Shown: positions 9,147-16,853 of the stretch, in pieces
How positions within the stretch are numbered: position 1 is the first letter of the stretch
How the letters are laid out: every line of letters starts with the position of its first letter
From: Candidatus Methanoperedens sp.
Lineage (GTDB): Archaea; Halobacteriota; Methanosarcinia; Methanosarcinales; Methanoperedenaceae
NCBI GenBank assembly: GCA_026552835.1
Contig: JAPMTY010000016.1
Coordinates: 1 to 34,481 of the forward strand
Reading direction: 5' to 3'
DNA: 34,481 nucleotides
Made by a program: the position numbers and the translations under genes
The notes under the pieces: model-generated
What the model saw: the letters and a program-made list of their open reading frames with translations, nothing else
Told to the model about the DNA's origin: nothing
The model's database searches: none

Positions 9147-10121
9147 ATGTTCCCCACCACACGCATGCGGAGATTGCGTTCATCAAAGTTCCGACCACTT
9201 ATCAGAGAAACAACGCTGGATGTTAAAGACCTGATTTGTCCGGTCTTTGTCGATGAGACTATAACAAAACCCATGGAAATAAATTCCATGCCGGGTTATT
9301 GCCGTCAGCCGCTTTCGATGATAGCTGACGAAGCCGCAAGCATTTCTGAACTTGGAATCCCTGCAATAATACTGTTCGGGATACCGGAAAAGAAAGATGA
9401 AACTGGTTCCCATGCGTACGGCGACAATGATGTCATCCAGAAGGCAATCCACGCCATAAAAAGCAAGGTCGGTGGAAATCTTATTGTCATTACAGACCTT
9501 TGCCTTTGCGAATATACCTCACACGGTCATTGCGGCATGGTGAGCAAGACGCATGAGATTCTAAATGACCCGACCCTTGAAATCCTTGGCAAGACCGCAG
9601 TAAGCCACGTGAGGGCGGGCGCCGATATGGTTGCGCCTTCAGGTATGATGGACGGCATGGTCGGGGCGATACGCGGTGCTCTTGATGATAATGATTTTAA
9701 GGATATTCCCATAATGTCCTATGCTGCAAAATACTGCTCTTCATTCTACGGACCTTTCAGGGAAGCAGCGGGTTCAGGCTACGCATTTGGCGACCGTGCT
9801 TCATACCAGATGGACCCTGCAAATGCGGATGAAGCCCTGCGCGAAGTCGCGCTTGATATCGAAGAAGGGGCAGATATCATAATGGTCAAACCTGCGCTTC
9901 CTTACCTTGATATCCTATACCGTGTGAAAAAGAAATTCAGGATGCCCACAGCAGCCTATCACGTCAGCGGTGAATACTCGATGATAAAAGCTGCAGCAGG
10001 CAATGGCTGGCTTGATGAGAAAAAGGCAGTGCAGGAGTCGTTGGTTTCAATAAAGCGTGCGGGCGCGGATATGATTCTCACATATTTTGCAAAGGATGTA
10101 GCCAGCGAATTATCCAGATAA
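9147..10121 (+). CDS. hemB: Delta-aminolevulinic acid dehydratase (porphobilinogen synthase)
   Basis: Condenses two 5-aminolevulinate molecules to porphobilinogen, the first common pyrrole of siroheme, heme, F430 and cobamides. The 324-residue product has family length. The two active-site lysines are visible in [15 protein letters not shown] (K195) and [10 protein letters not shown] (K248, Schiff base). The zinc-site cysteines are present in [14 protein letters not shown] (119, 121, 129). The N-terminal [10 protein letters not shown] is conserved in the family and supports the ATG at 9147. However, a TATA box (CCTATAAAA, 9131-9139) lies so close that a leaderless transcript would start near the second ATG at 9165, so the exact start is open. 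The next gene overlaps the stop by one base. Confidence 0.96.
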   Translation: MFPTTRMRRLRSSKFRPLIRETTLDVKDLICPVFVDETITKPMEINSMPGYCRQPLSMIADEAASISELGIPAIILFGIPEKKDETGSHAYGDNDVIQKAIHAIKSKVGGNLIVITDLCLCEYTSHGHCGMVSKTHEILNDPTLEILGKTAVSHVRAGADMVAPSGMMDGMVGAIRGALDDNDFKDIPIMSYAAKYCSSFYGPFREAAGSGYAFGDRASYQMDPANADEALREVALDIEEGADIIMVKPALPYLDILYRVKKKFRMPTAAYHVSGEYSMIKAAAGNGWLDEKKAVQESLVSIKRAGADMILTYFAKDVASELSR

Positions 10122-10546
10122 TGCCCGGCTATAATGCACACAGGATATTCAACTATGCGATTCTTATTGCAATTGCTGCTTTAGCCTGGTATGAATCTAT
10201 TAATCCAAAACAATTGCTGGCCTTGAGTATCGGTTTTTATATAGGCACCGATTTTTTAACACCCGACCTGGATACTGAAAGTACTGCAATAAAAAGATTG
10301 GGGGGGTTAAAAATCTTATTTTTACCATACAAATGGACATTTACCCACAGGAAAAGCTCCCACAATATCATATATGGAGCCGTGGTAAGGATTTTGTATA
10401 TTAGCATTATAATGCTCGTTTTATATTATGTTCTTTTCAAATCATTCCCATCCGGAACTGTGTTTTTTTCCGCTTATATTCTCCTTTTTCTTATTGGAAT
10501 AATAATAGCCAATTCACTGCATGTTCTGCTGGATGTCATATTCTGA
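10121..10546 (+). CDS. DUF2227-family putative metal-binding membrane protein
   Basis: A 141-residue protein with the DUF2227 pattern: an early HRIFNYAILI helix, GFYIGTDFLTPDLDTES (about 38-54), PYKWTFTHRKSSHN (about 70-83) and a late helix with SLHVLLD. The conserved His/Asp set (H7, D49, D51, H77, H82, H133) looks like a metal site at the membrane surface, and three or four hydrophobic segments flank it. The function is unknown; the family is often annotated as putative metal-binding. The ATG shares one base with the hemB stop (TAATG), so translation is probably coupled to hemB. Whether the pairing is functional is not known. Confidence 0.82.
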   Translation: MPGYNAHRIFNYAILIAIAALAWYESINPKQLLALSIGFYIGTDFLTPDLDTESTAIKRLGGLKILFLPYKWTFTHRKSSHNIIYGAVVRILYISIIMLVLYYVLFKSFPSGTVFFSAYILLFLIGIIIANSLHVLLDVIF

Positions 10547-10605
10547 ATATTGTTTTCTCATCACAGGGTTTTACGTCGCCACATTTAAATATCTTCTTTC
10601 GCTTA

Positions 10606-10653
10606 TACATTATATATAAAAGAGAATCCCTTTGTAAATTGAAAAACCGGTGA
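10606..10653 (+). promoter_or_regulatory. TATA box and ribosome site of the lipoprotein gene
   Basis: An ATTATATATAAAAG run (about 10608-10621) is a good archaeal TATA box. A GGTGA ribosome site at 10649-10653 stands 7 bp before a TTG codon at 10661. Together they support the TTG as the translation start of the lipoprotein. Confidence 0.6.
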
Positions 10654-10660
10654 TTGAGAT

Positions 10661-11296
10661 TTGGGCAGATACCACATAATATTAATCCTTCTTTTTATAT
10701 TATTTTCCGGATGCATAGGCGGGAATAAGGCTTTGAATGAAACGGTAATTGCACCATCAGATTCCCCCACTCCAACGCCTATTGCAGTCAAAACCGTTCA
10801 GGCACCCGCCCCGACACCTGCCATTTCACCCACTGAGATTGTCCCAAAAACCCAGGAAAAATATGTAAATATCGACAACCGCTCCGTTGCCGTGGAAGTA
10901 AATTACCGGGATTATGTGGACTGGTTCCGTGATTATAACGTGAATATAAGAGCATACACCCCGCAGGAATATATCTGCGGGCAGTATACGGCTGATATGA
11001 TAGCTGCCTCGGAAAAAGCCGGATACAAAGCATATTTTGCAGCGGTAACCTTCTCTGACGGTACCGGTCATGCGCTTGTTTCATTCAAATCCACTGTACT
11101 CGGGACTACCTCATGGTACTTTTTTGAACCCCAGACAAACGGGTTGATAACGCCAGAGACGTTAAAAAATGAGCTTAATCAAAATATGGGTAAGATTGTC
11201 ACGAGGGTCGATATTTATGGTTATTTTGATGATGCCGGGGATAACGACCCAGCTACCTGGCAATTTGCATACCCATTATATAGCAAAAATTATTAA
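10661..11296 (+). CDS. Lipoprotein with transglutaminase-like Cys-His(-Glu) domain
   Basis: A 211-residue exported protein starting at TTG, with GGTGA upstream at proper spacing. The signal peptide ends in a lipobox LFSGC (residues 15-19), so it should be lipid-anchored at Cys19. A Pro/Thr-rich spacer (about 32-60) follows. The globular part has a cysteine in EYICGQYTADMI (about residue 107), a histidine in GTGHALVSF (about 139) and an acidic residue in WYFFEPQTNG (about 158). That order and spacing resemble the catalytic triad of transglutaminase-like cysteine proteases seen in archaeal surface proteins. The activity is inferred from the pattern only. It is monocistronic. Confidence 0.72.
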   Translation: MGRYHIILILLFILFSGCIGGNKALNETVIAPSDSPTPTPIAVKTVQAPAPTPAISPTEIVPKTQEKYVNIDNRSVAVEVNYRDYVDWFRDYNVNIRAYTPQEYICGQYTADMIAASEKAGYKAYFAAVTFSDGTGHALVSFKSTVLGTTSWYFFEPQTNGLITPETLKNELNQNMGKIVTRVDIYGYFDDAGDNDPATWQFAYPLYSKNY

Positions 11297-11439
11297 AAAT
11301 TCAGTCCTTTATTATGCGCAGGACGAATGACATTTGCAGATTCCATGTTTGACTTTTTTAATCTTTCTAATGGTCATTTCTCTCACCCCGATAAATACAT
11401 GGCAATCAGCCTTTAAATAGTTTATGCGAGTTTTTTTGC

Positions 11440-12195
11440 CTAAATATCCATTTTCAATTCATCTATGTGAACCATTTCTTCGACATCAAGAAGTCTTGAC
11501 ATCTCCTGCGTATCTATATAAATCCCATGCTCCTGGATGAGAGCCATGGGGTTCGTGCCTCCGATAACCACTATTCCCAGTTTATCTTTTCCAACCTGTA
11601 CCCCGAGTATATCATTATTAGGTTCACCCACTTCAAGTACACAGGAAAATCCGGCTTCGACAAGTGAATCAAGAACCTGTTCTATCTTATCTCTTGAAGC
11701 CATGGGAGCTTCCCGAAGATTCGCCAGTATCTTACCTGAACCGGTATTTATCATTTCAGCAACAGAAGTGAGTTCCTGGGACATCAATACGTCAAGAGGG
11801 TCAATAGTTGTACTGTCATAGCTCAGGATTTCGGTGAACCTTAAAGGCGAGCCGTCATGTATTTCCACGACCCCGCCGAATTTGGGTTTAACCGGTATGC
11901 CTGCCTTGAGCAAGACGCCGTCTATCGTGATGCTGCAGGTTGTGGCTAACCCCACCTTTCCTTTCTCGATGGTGAGATTCCCGAATTTTTCTCCCGCGCG
12001 TATTATTTTTATATAAGGACTTACTGAAAGTCCGCTATGCACGGCCTGCCTGATGAATCCAGTTACCTTTTTGAAATCCGGTTCATTAACAATAGAAATA
12101 TTTACTATTATTTTTCCTTTGCCTCTGAGCGGGTCAAAAGTTACCTCATACATCATGTTTTCAATTCTTGAGATTATGAACATCAGGTCTGTCAT
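11440..12195 (-). CDS. Stand-alone NrpR effector domain (DUF128)
   Basis: NrpR represses nitrogen-fixation and glutamine-synthetase genes in methanogens and is released by 2-oxoglutarate. The usual protein has a winged-helix domain followed by one or two NRD (DUF128) domains. This 251-residue product is a single [69 protein letters not shown] and [13 protein letters not shown] are recognisable family segments. The first 30 residues ([20 protein letters not shown]) are too short for a helix-turn-helix. It may be the NrpRII-type co-repressor that works with a separate DNA-binding NrpRI, as described for Methanosarcina mazei. The divergent gene shares its promoter region. Confidence 0.82.
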   Translation of the reverse strand: MTDLMFIISRIENMMYEVTFDPLRGKGKIIVNISIVNEPDFKKVTGFIRQAVHSGLSVSPYIKIIRAGEKFGNLTIEKGKVGLATTCSITIDGVLLKAGIPVKPKFGGVVEIHDGSPLRFTEILSYDSTTIDPLDVLMSQELTSVAEMINTGSGKILANLREAPMASRDKIEQVLDSLVEAGFSCVLEVGEPNNDILGVQVGKDKLGIVVIGGTNPMALIQEHGIYIDTQEMSRLLDVEEMVHIDELKMDI

Positions 12196-12311
12196 CTTGA
12201 TTCAATCACTATAATTACAATGCGTTATAAATATACCGAATTCGATAACTATTCAATAATCAGGAATATATTATCGGAAAGATAAAGTATTTCAGTCAGG
12301 TAAGAAGTATT

Positions 12312-13286
12312 ATGTCCATGAACAAGCAGGCAGTGATTGGCATTGTGAAAAATATTTTCACATATTACGGTTACAATACAAGTTCATCTGATATCTGTGA
12401 CCTGCTTGCTGAAAAGGATTCTGACCATTTATTAATAAAATTTGAAAACAATCCAAATTTCAATAATATCAAGTATTTTTCAAATATCGCTCAAAGCTAT
12501 CACGGCAAGGGCGTAATGATTTCCGAATCATTTGATGAAAAAACCCGCTTGCTCGCCCTTGATGAAGGCCTTATGCTCTGGGACAGGAGCGAGCTTGAAT
12601 CCCAGATAGGCAGGGCAGTTCTTGCAGGCGCGCTTGGATATGAGGAAAAAAAGCCCTCCACGGAGAAAATCGAACCCGCAGCCGCACAGGTCCAGGAACC
12701 TACCAAAAAAGAATATGAGCGGACTATCAAGGTAATGCTGCGTTCAATTCCTATTAACATCGGGAAATCCGATGCATTGTCCATAGCCGAAGCAAAAATA
12801 GGAACTGCAAAAAGCCAGACTTTAAAATTCATTCCGGTATGGTATTATAATTATTCTTTTAATATCCAGAAGAAGTATAAATCAAAAATGGTAGACCTCA
12901 CAGGCGAAGGCGCAGGTTATATCCATGCCCTAACAGGAGAGAATTTTTTTAATAAATACAAGGAAATCCAGGATAACACCTTCATGCCTACCCAGAATTA
13001 TGAGATAAGCCAACCGCTCATCCAGCAAAAGGACGCGGCGACCAAAGCCCTGAACTCCGTCATCAGGGAACATACAAAAGAAGTCAGGCTGAATGAAATG
13101 ATAGGCGATACAATCGTATTTGAAACCAAGATTTTTGCTCCCGGCACCGATGAAATAAACTTCAAGATGGACCTTTTGCATATTCCAGTATGGGAGATAA
13201 AAGGAAAGAGAGAGTTAATAGACATAAACGCGCATGACGGGCACATTATGGCAATGAGGCTCTATCATGATGCGGAAATGGTTTAA
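12312..13286 (+). CDS. Uncharacterised two-domain archaeal protein, restriction-fold-like N-terminus
   Basis: I do not recognise this 324-residue protein by name. The N-terminal 115 residues end in KGVMISESFDEKTRLLALDEGLMLWDRSELESQIGRAV, a pattern resembling the end of Mrr-like PD-(D/E)xK domains in archaeal proteins (IS-x-x-F-x(n)-A-x(n)-G-x-x-LWDR-x-x-LE). I cannot see a full catalytic PD-ExK set. A charged linker (about 115-135) leads to a C-terminal region with two related pieces, KFIPVWYYNYSF and LLHIPVWEIKGKRELIDINA, perhaps a repeated fold. The ATG at 12312 follows an AGGT ribosome site. It is divergent from the NRD gene across 116 bp holding TATA-like runs for both directions. Confidence 0.65.
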   Translation: MSMNKQAVIGIVKNIFTYYGYNTSSSDICDLLAEKDSDHLLIKFENNPNFNNIKYFSNIAQSYHGKGVMISESFDEKTRLLALDEGLMLWDRSELESQIGRAVLAGALGYEEKKPSTEKIEPAAAQVQEPTKKEYERTIKVMLRSIPINIGKSDALSIAEAKIGTAKSQTLKFIPVWYYNYSFNIQKKYKSKMVDLTGEGAGYIHALTGENFFNKYKEIQDNTFMPTQNYEISQPLIQQKDAATKALNSVIREHTKEVRLNEMIGDTIVFETKIFAPGTDEINFKMDLLHIPVWEIKGKRELIDINAHDGHIMAMRLYHDAEMV

Positions 13287-13420
13287 CAACAGAAAAGCCT
13301 GTTAGTTCCCGCCCCGATTCTGATGAGATATGCAATGGAGGACAGCTTTAAGGATTGAGAAGGGGTGGCCAAAACATTTATGAACGGGCAATTCCCTAAC
13401 TATATGCAGGGAGGTTTTTT

Positions 13421-13804
13421 ATGGATAAAGTAGTGCATTTTGAAATTCCCGCTGACGACCTTGAGCGGGCGCAGAAATTCTATAAGAGCGTTTTTGGCTG
13501 GGAGACGGAACAATTTCCCGAAATGGAATACATAATGGTCAGAACAACACCTGTTGATGAAAACCACATGCCTGTGGAACCGGGCTCGATCAATGGCGGC
13601 ATGATGAAGCGCCAGCGTCCTATTACTGCTCCTGTAATTACTATAGCTGTCCAGGATATGGAAATCGCCATGAAAAACATCAAGAAAATGGGCGGCGAGG
13701 TAATAAGAGGTAAAATGCAGGTGGGGGATATGGGTTATGCAGCCTATTTCAAAGACACCGAAGGCAATATTATCGGGCTCTGGCAGTCTATCGACCAAAG
13801 CTGA
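13421..13804 (+). CDS. VOC-superfamily (glyoxalase/bleomycin-resistance fold) protein
   Basis: A 127-residue protein with the paired beta-alpha-beta-beta-beta modules of the vicinal-oxygen-chelate superfamily. Visible marks are KVVHFEIPADDLERAQKFYKSVFGW at the start, with a possible metal ligand at His6, a central INGGM, the second-module KNIKKMGGEVIRGK, and the closing YFKDTEGNIIGLWQS. The final metal-ligand Glu found in glyoxalase I (usually in GNxxExxx) is not obvious here, so it may be a non-enzymatic or different-substrate member. The substrate is unknown. A strong ribosome site (GGGAGG) precedes the ATG, and a small TATA-like run lies further upstream. Confidence 0.85.
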   Translation: MDKVVHFEIPADDLERAQKFYKSVFGWETEQFPEMEYIMVRTTPVDENHMPVEPGSINGGMMKRQRPITAPVITIAVQDMEIAMKNIKKMGGEVIRGKMQVGDMGYAAYFKDTEGNIIGLWQSIDQS

Positions 13805-13891
13805 AAGATTTATTGAATAATGTGGGAATATGAAAATATTAGGCATGGGATTACTGATGTCCTTATATCCTCATGAACCATAGCGCAGAGC

Positions 13892-14656
13892 ATGGCAAGC
13901 TACCAGATGATGGTGAAGGATGTCATAAGAAAAGCCGATATCCTTCTTGAGGTAATCGATGCACGGTTTCCGGATGAAACCCGGAACAGCGAGGTTGAGC
14001 GTGACGTATCGCGTTCAATGAAGCCATTTATAATAGTCCTTAACAAATGCGATCTTGTATCAAAGGAAATCCTTGAGAAAACCAAATCCCGCCTGTCAAA
14101 AATTGCTCCCACGGTCTTTGTTTCAAGTAAGACCAGGTTCGGAACAACGATGTTAAGACACCAGATTCTTGAAACTGCAGGCATAAAAGGCCGCGATATA
14201 CTGGTCGGTTCCCTTGGCTATCCCAATACGGGCAAATCATCGGTTATCAATGGCGTGGCCGGGAGACACAAAGCCAGTACATCGTCAATATCAGGTCACA
14301 CAAAAGGAGTGCAGCTTATAAGTGCGGGTTCGCGCATTATGTTCCTGGATACACCTGGAATAATTCCCTTTGGCGAGAATGATGAGTTTATACAGGGCAT
14401 TCTTTCGGTGAAGGATGCAACACATATTAAGGACCCGGTCGGTGTTGCTATGAAGATAATTGAGAGATTTTGTGCTGAGAATAAAACTGCACTGGAATCC
14501 TTCTATCATGTCACAATAGAGGGACAGGATTCTTATGATGCACTTTTACTGATAGGGAGGGAGAGCAACTGCCTGAAGAAGAAGGGCGAGGTGGATGATA
14601 CGAGGGCGGCTGTCAGGATTATTAATGACTGGCAGAAAGGGCTGCTGATGATTTAG
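13892..14656 (+). CDS. Circularly permuted GTPase (YlqF/YawG family)
   Basis: A 254-residue GTPase with motifs in permuted order: G4 NKCD (51-54), G5 SSKTR (78-82), then the P-loop GYPNTGKSS (109-117), a switch region with SGHTKGVQ, and G3 DTPG (153-156). This G4-G5-G1-G3 order defines the YlqF/RbgA-YawG group, whose studied members act in large-subunit ribosome assembly; archaeal members are usually annotated only as GTPase. The C-terminal 90 residues are helical, as expected for the RNA-contacting domain. The start MASYQMMVKDVIRKADILLEVIDARFP is typical. No clear ribosome site is visible. Confidence 0.9.
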   Translation: MASYQMMVKDVIRKADILLEVIDARFPDETRNSEVERDVSRSMKPFIIVLNKCDLVSKEILEKTKSRLSKIAPTVFVSSKTRFGTTMLRHQILETAGIKGRDILVGSLGYPNTGKSSVINGVAGRHKASTSSISGHTKGVQLISAGSRIMFLDTPGIIPFGENDEFIQGILSVKDATHIKDPVGVAMKIIERFCAENKTALESFYHVTIEGQDSYDALLLIGRESNCLKKKGEVDDTRAAVRIINDWQKGLLMI

Positions 14657-14663
14657 GTGGTCT

Positions 14664-14858
14664 TTATTTTGAATGAATTTCTTTGACTCTTCCAACCCTG
14701 CCGTCTTCTAATTGAACCTTTATTCCATGTGGATGAAATGAAGAATTAGTTAAAATTCTCTTTACAATACCCTGGGTTATTTTCCCGCTCTTCTGGTCTT
14801 GCTTTAAAATAATCCCTACACTTAATCCCGGTTTTATATTTGCTCTGGCTTTGTTCAT
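14664..14858 (-). CDS. YwbE family protein (DUF2196)
   Basis: A 64-residue basic protein matching the YwbE family: an opening like RANIKPGLSVGIILKQDQ, then KITQGIVKRILTNSSFHPHGIKVQLEDGRVGRVKEI. The family has a small SH3-like beta-barrel look and no established function. It is convergent with the GTPase, with 7 bp between the stops. The ATG at 14858 has a GGGGT stretch upstream on its strand. Confidence 0.88.
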   Translation of the reverse strand: MNKARANIKPGLSVGIILKQDQKSGKITQGIVKRILTNSSFHPHGIKVQLEDGRVGRVKEIHSK

Positions 14859-14915
14859 ATTTTTACCCCGCTAATTATTTCTTTTCGCCGAAGGCAAGGA
14901 TGGCGAAGGCGATGT

Positions 14916-15812
14916 TTATCCAAACGATTGCAATTGTAGTTGGTATTCAATTTTGTCTACAACCACAGGAAGTTCAGCATTAAAATTTGTAATTAAGGCT
15001 TCTAAAATTGGGTTTCTATTTTCTTCACTTGCACCGACATGATAAAAGTGTTCTTTTGTTAAAATGTGTAAATCCGTCCAAAGAGTTTCAATATATGTAT
15101 TTTTACGAAAATCGTTACTGTGCCACGTTGATAATATGAATTTTGTTCCTGATTTAGTTAGCAAATTGTGAAGTAAAATTTCTTGGTTCTCATTCCATGA
15201 ATCGAAATAATCAACATGGCGGCCAATATAAGGCGGGTCGCAGTAAATCAAATCATTTCCCGTTGCTTCCTTAAGAGTCACATCAAATGACTGACAAATG
15301 AATGAATAATTTTTATACTGTATTATTTTTTGAATATTCTTAACCTGGTTAACAATTTTAGTTATATATGCCTGTGCAAAGCGATTTGGTTTTCGACAAA
15401 ATGGTACGTTGAATCCACCTTTAGAGTTAAAGCGAATCATTCCATTAAAACAAGCTCTGTTTAAAAACAGAAAATCCAATGAATTCGGTTCTTTATTGAA
15501 CCTGTTTCTGACTGTATAGTAATTTTCACCTTCCGTTTTTTCTAAATTATCACCTTCCTTCTGCAAATATGACTTTACAATCGAAGGAGTTATTTTGCCA
15601 AGTTGTAAATCCGTATAAAATCTAATCAAATGAGGGTTGCTATCTGCAAATATTGCCTTATCAGGTCGAATATTAAATCCTACAACACCAGACCCCATAA
15701 AAGGTTCAATCCATCTTTCATATTTTGTATTATTTACAATATGGCGTATTTCTGGAATAAGCTTTGATTTAATACCTTGACATTTTATTGGAGGGATTAA
15801 TATATTACTCAT
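14916..15812 (-). CDS. DNA adenine-N6 methyltransferase of the M.EcoRV type
   Basis: Modification enzyme predicted to methylate adenine in GATATC and protect the host from the adjacent nuclease. It is a D12-class enzyme: the SAM-binding EPFMGSGVVGF lies at 36-46 and the catalytic DPPY at 192-195. Long stretches match M.EcoRV as I remember it, including LDFLFLNR, FNGMIRFNSKGGFNVPFC, KPNRFAQAYITKI, YIGRHVDYF and LTKEHFYHVGAS, and the 298-residue length is the same. I chose the ATG at 15812, which has GGAGG upstream; the longer frame begins with a TTG that overlaps this site. It overlaps the nuclease gene by 8 bp. AT-rich composition marks it, with its partner, as acquired DNA. Confidence 0.94.
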   Translation of the reverse strand: MSNILIPPIKCQGIKSKLIPEIRHIVNNTKYERWIEPFMGSGVVGFNIRPDKAIFADSNPHLIRFYTDLQLGKITPSIVKSYLQKEGDNLEKTEGENYYTVRNRFNKEPNSLDFLFLNRACFNGMIRFNSKGGFNVPFCRKPNRFAQAYITKIVNQVKNIQKIIQYKNYSFICQSFDVTLKEATGNDLIYCDPPYIGRHVDYFDSWNENQEILLHNLLTKSGTKFILSTWHSNDFRKNTYIETLWTDLHILTKEHFYHVGASEENRNPILEALITNFNAELPVVVDKIEYQLQLQSFG

Positions 15813-16653
15813 CCTGTCCTCCAATTCTTTTACCAGATTTCCGCTTTACTATTTTCGATAAATCTCCTTTGCGATATTTTACGAATTCTTCTAAAGATGA
15901 TATCTTTCTTGTTTCACCTTTTTGACCTTTTACGGTAATTTTCTTGTAATTTATCCAATAATCATCAAACCATTCTTCACCTAGTTTAGAAAACATCCCA
16001 TTTCCAGTTAAAATGTCTGGTATATAATTAATGCTTCCAATATTAGCAGTATTTCCACTTCCACCCCTATCGCTGGCTATTTTCCATTTTTCTGAAACAA
16101 AAAATTGAAAATTCTTTACAACAGATGTTATAGACCGAAGTTGGTCAATACAATAAACTTTTGTATCATCAATAGTTTCATGGTCATTCCGGTCATAAAT
16201 AATTCCTAAGCAATAATGACCGAGATAGGAGCTATATGGGAATTGAATATTTTTTGTTGAGGTTCTTTTTTCAAAATATTCACCATGAGAACCTAACGTA
16301 AATCCATTACACCAATCTCTATTGTTAGCATCTCGATAAGTCGTTTTAAAATCAACAGCAAATTTAATTTTTTCATCTACCAAACTTACAAAAGAAATGT
16401 CAGGATAATAATTCTGATGCTGCGCTAATACTATTTTATAGGAATTGTCGGATGCAAATTTAAGAATGCTTGGAAATAAGTGTATTTCGAGTATCTTAGA
16501 TACAATTTTTGTGTCAGCAGAAATTGTGTAGACATTTTTGTAAAGGTCAATAAACCCTTTAACCGTCCATTGCCCATCCTCTGAAGAAATTGATTTTCCG
16601 ATTGAATCAACAAATTTTCTTAGTGCATTTTCAAAGTTCTGGTTTTCTGACAT
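15805..16653 (-). CDS. Type II restriction endonuclease, EcoRV family
   Basis: Predicted blunt cutter of GATATC. From the ATG at 16653 (GAGAGG ribosome site just upstream) the product has 282 residues against 245 for EcoRV. The catalytic residues E56, D85, D101 and K103 stand in exactly the spacing of EcoRV E45, D74, D90 and K92 (constant offset 11), in DTKIVSKILEIH, YYPDISF and VDFKTTY. The EcoRV recognition loop (GSGNTTN, 182-188) is kept as GSGNTAN at 198-204, followed by IGSI. The C-terminus is extended by about 35 basic residues. A longer frame reaches 16806 but has no homologous N-terminus. Its 3' end overlaps the methyltransferase start. It is strongly AT-rich. Confidence 0.92.
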   Translation of the reverse strand: MSENQNFENALRKFVDSIGKSISSEDGQWTVKGFIDLYKNVYTISADTKIVSKILEIHLFPSILKFASDNSYKIVLAQHQNYYPDISFVSLVDEKIKFAVDFKTTYRDANNRDWCNGFTLGSHGEYFEKRTSTKNIQFPYSSYLGHYCLGIIYDRNDHETIDDTKVYCIDQLRSITSVVKNFQFFVSEKWKIASDRGGSGNTANIGSINYIPDILTGNGMFSKLGEEWFDDYWINYKKITVKGQKGETRKISSLEEFVKYRKGDLSKIVKRKSGKRIGGQDE

Positions 16654-16853
16654 CTTTTTCCTCTCACTCCTCATTATAGTGAATATAGTTCTTAATCGTT
16701 TTTGGGCTGTATTTTCTGGATGAGTGCCTATTTTTAGCACTTGAAAGAAATTCTTCTTTATTCTTATGGTCTTATACGAGCATAGAAAACCTATCGTTGC
16801 AGTCACAAACCCGTACGCCTTTCGATGCCTCTAAATCCCGTTTTCATGAATAT

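Noticed and set aside
12196..12311. NrpR-type operator (GGTA-N6-TACC or GGAA-N6-TTCC) in the divergent promoter region
   Set aside because: I found no matching spaced dyad on reading both strands of this interval.
14884..14907. Inverted repeat TTCGCC / GGCGAA after the methyltransferase as a terminator
   Set aside because: The stem is only 6 bp, the loop is long, and there is no T-run on the minus strand.
16654..16806. 51-residue N-terminal extension of the EcoRV-like nuclease
   Set aside because: It has no counterpart in EcoRV, and a good ribosome site stands right before the ATG at 16653; a promoter-like run lies within the extension.
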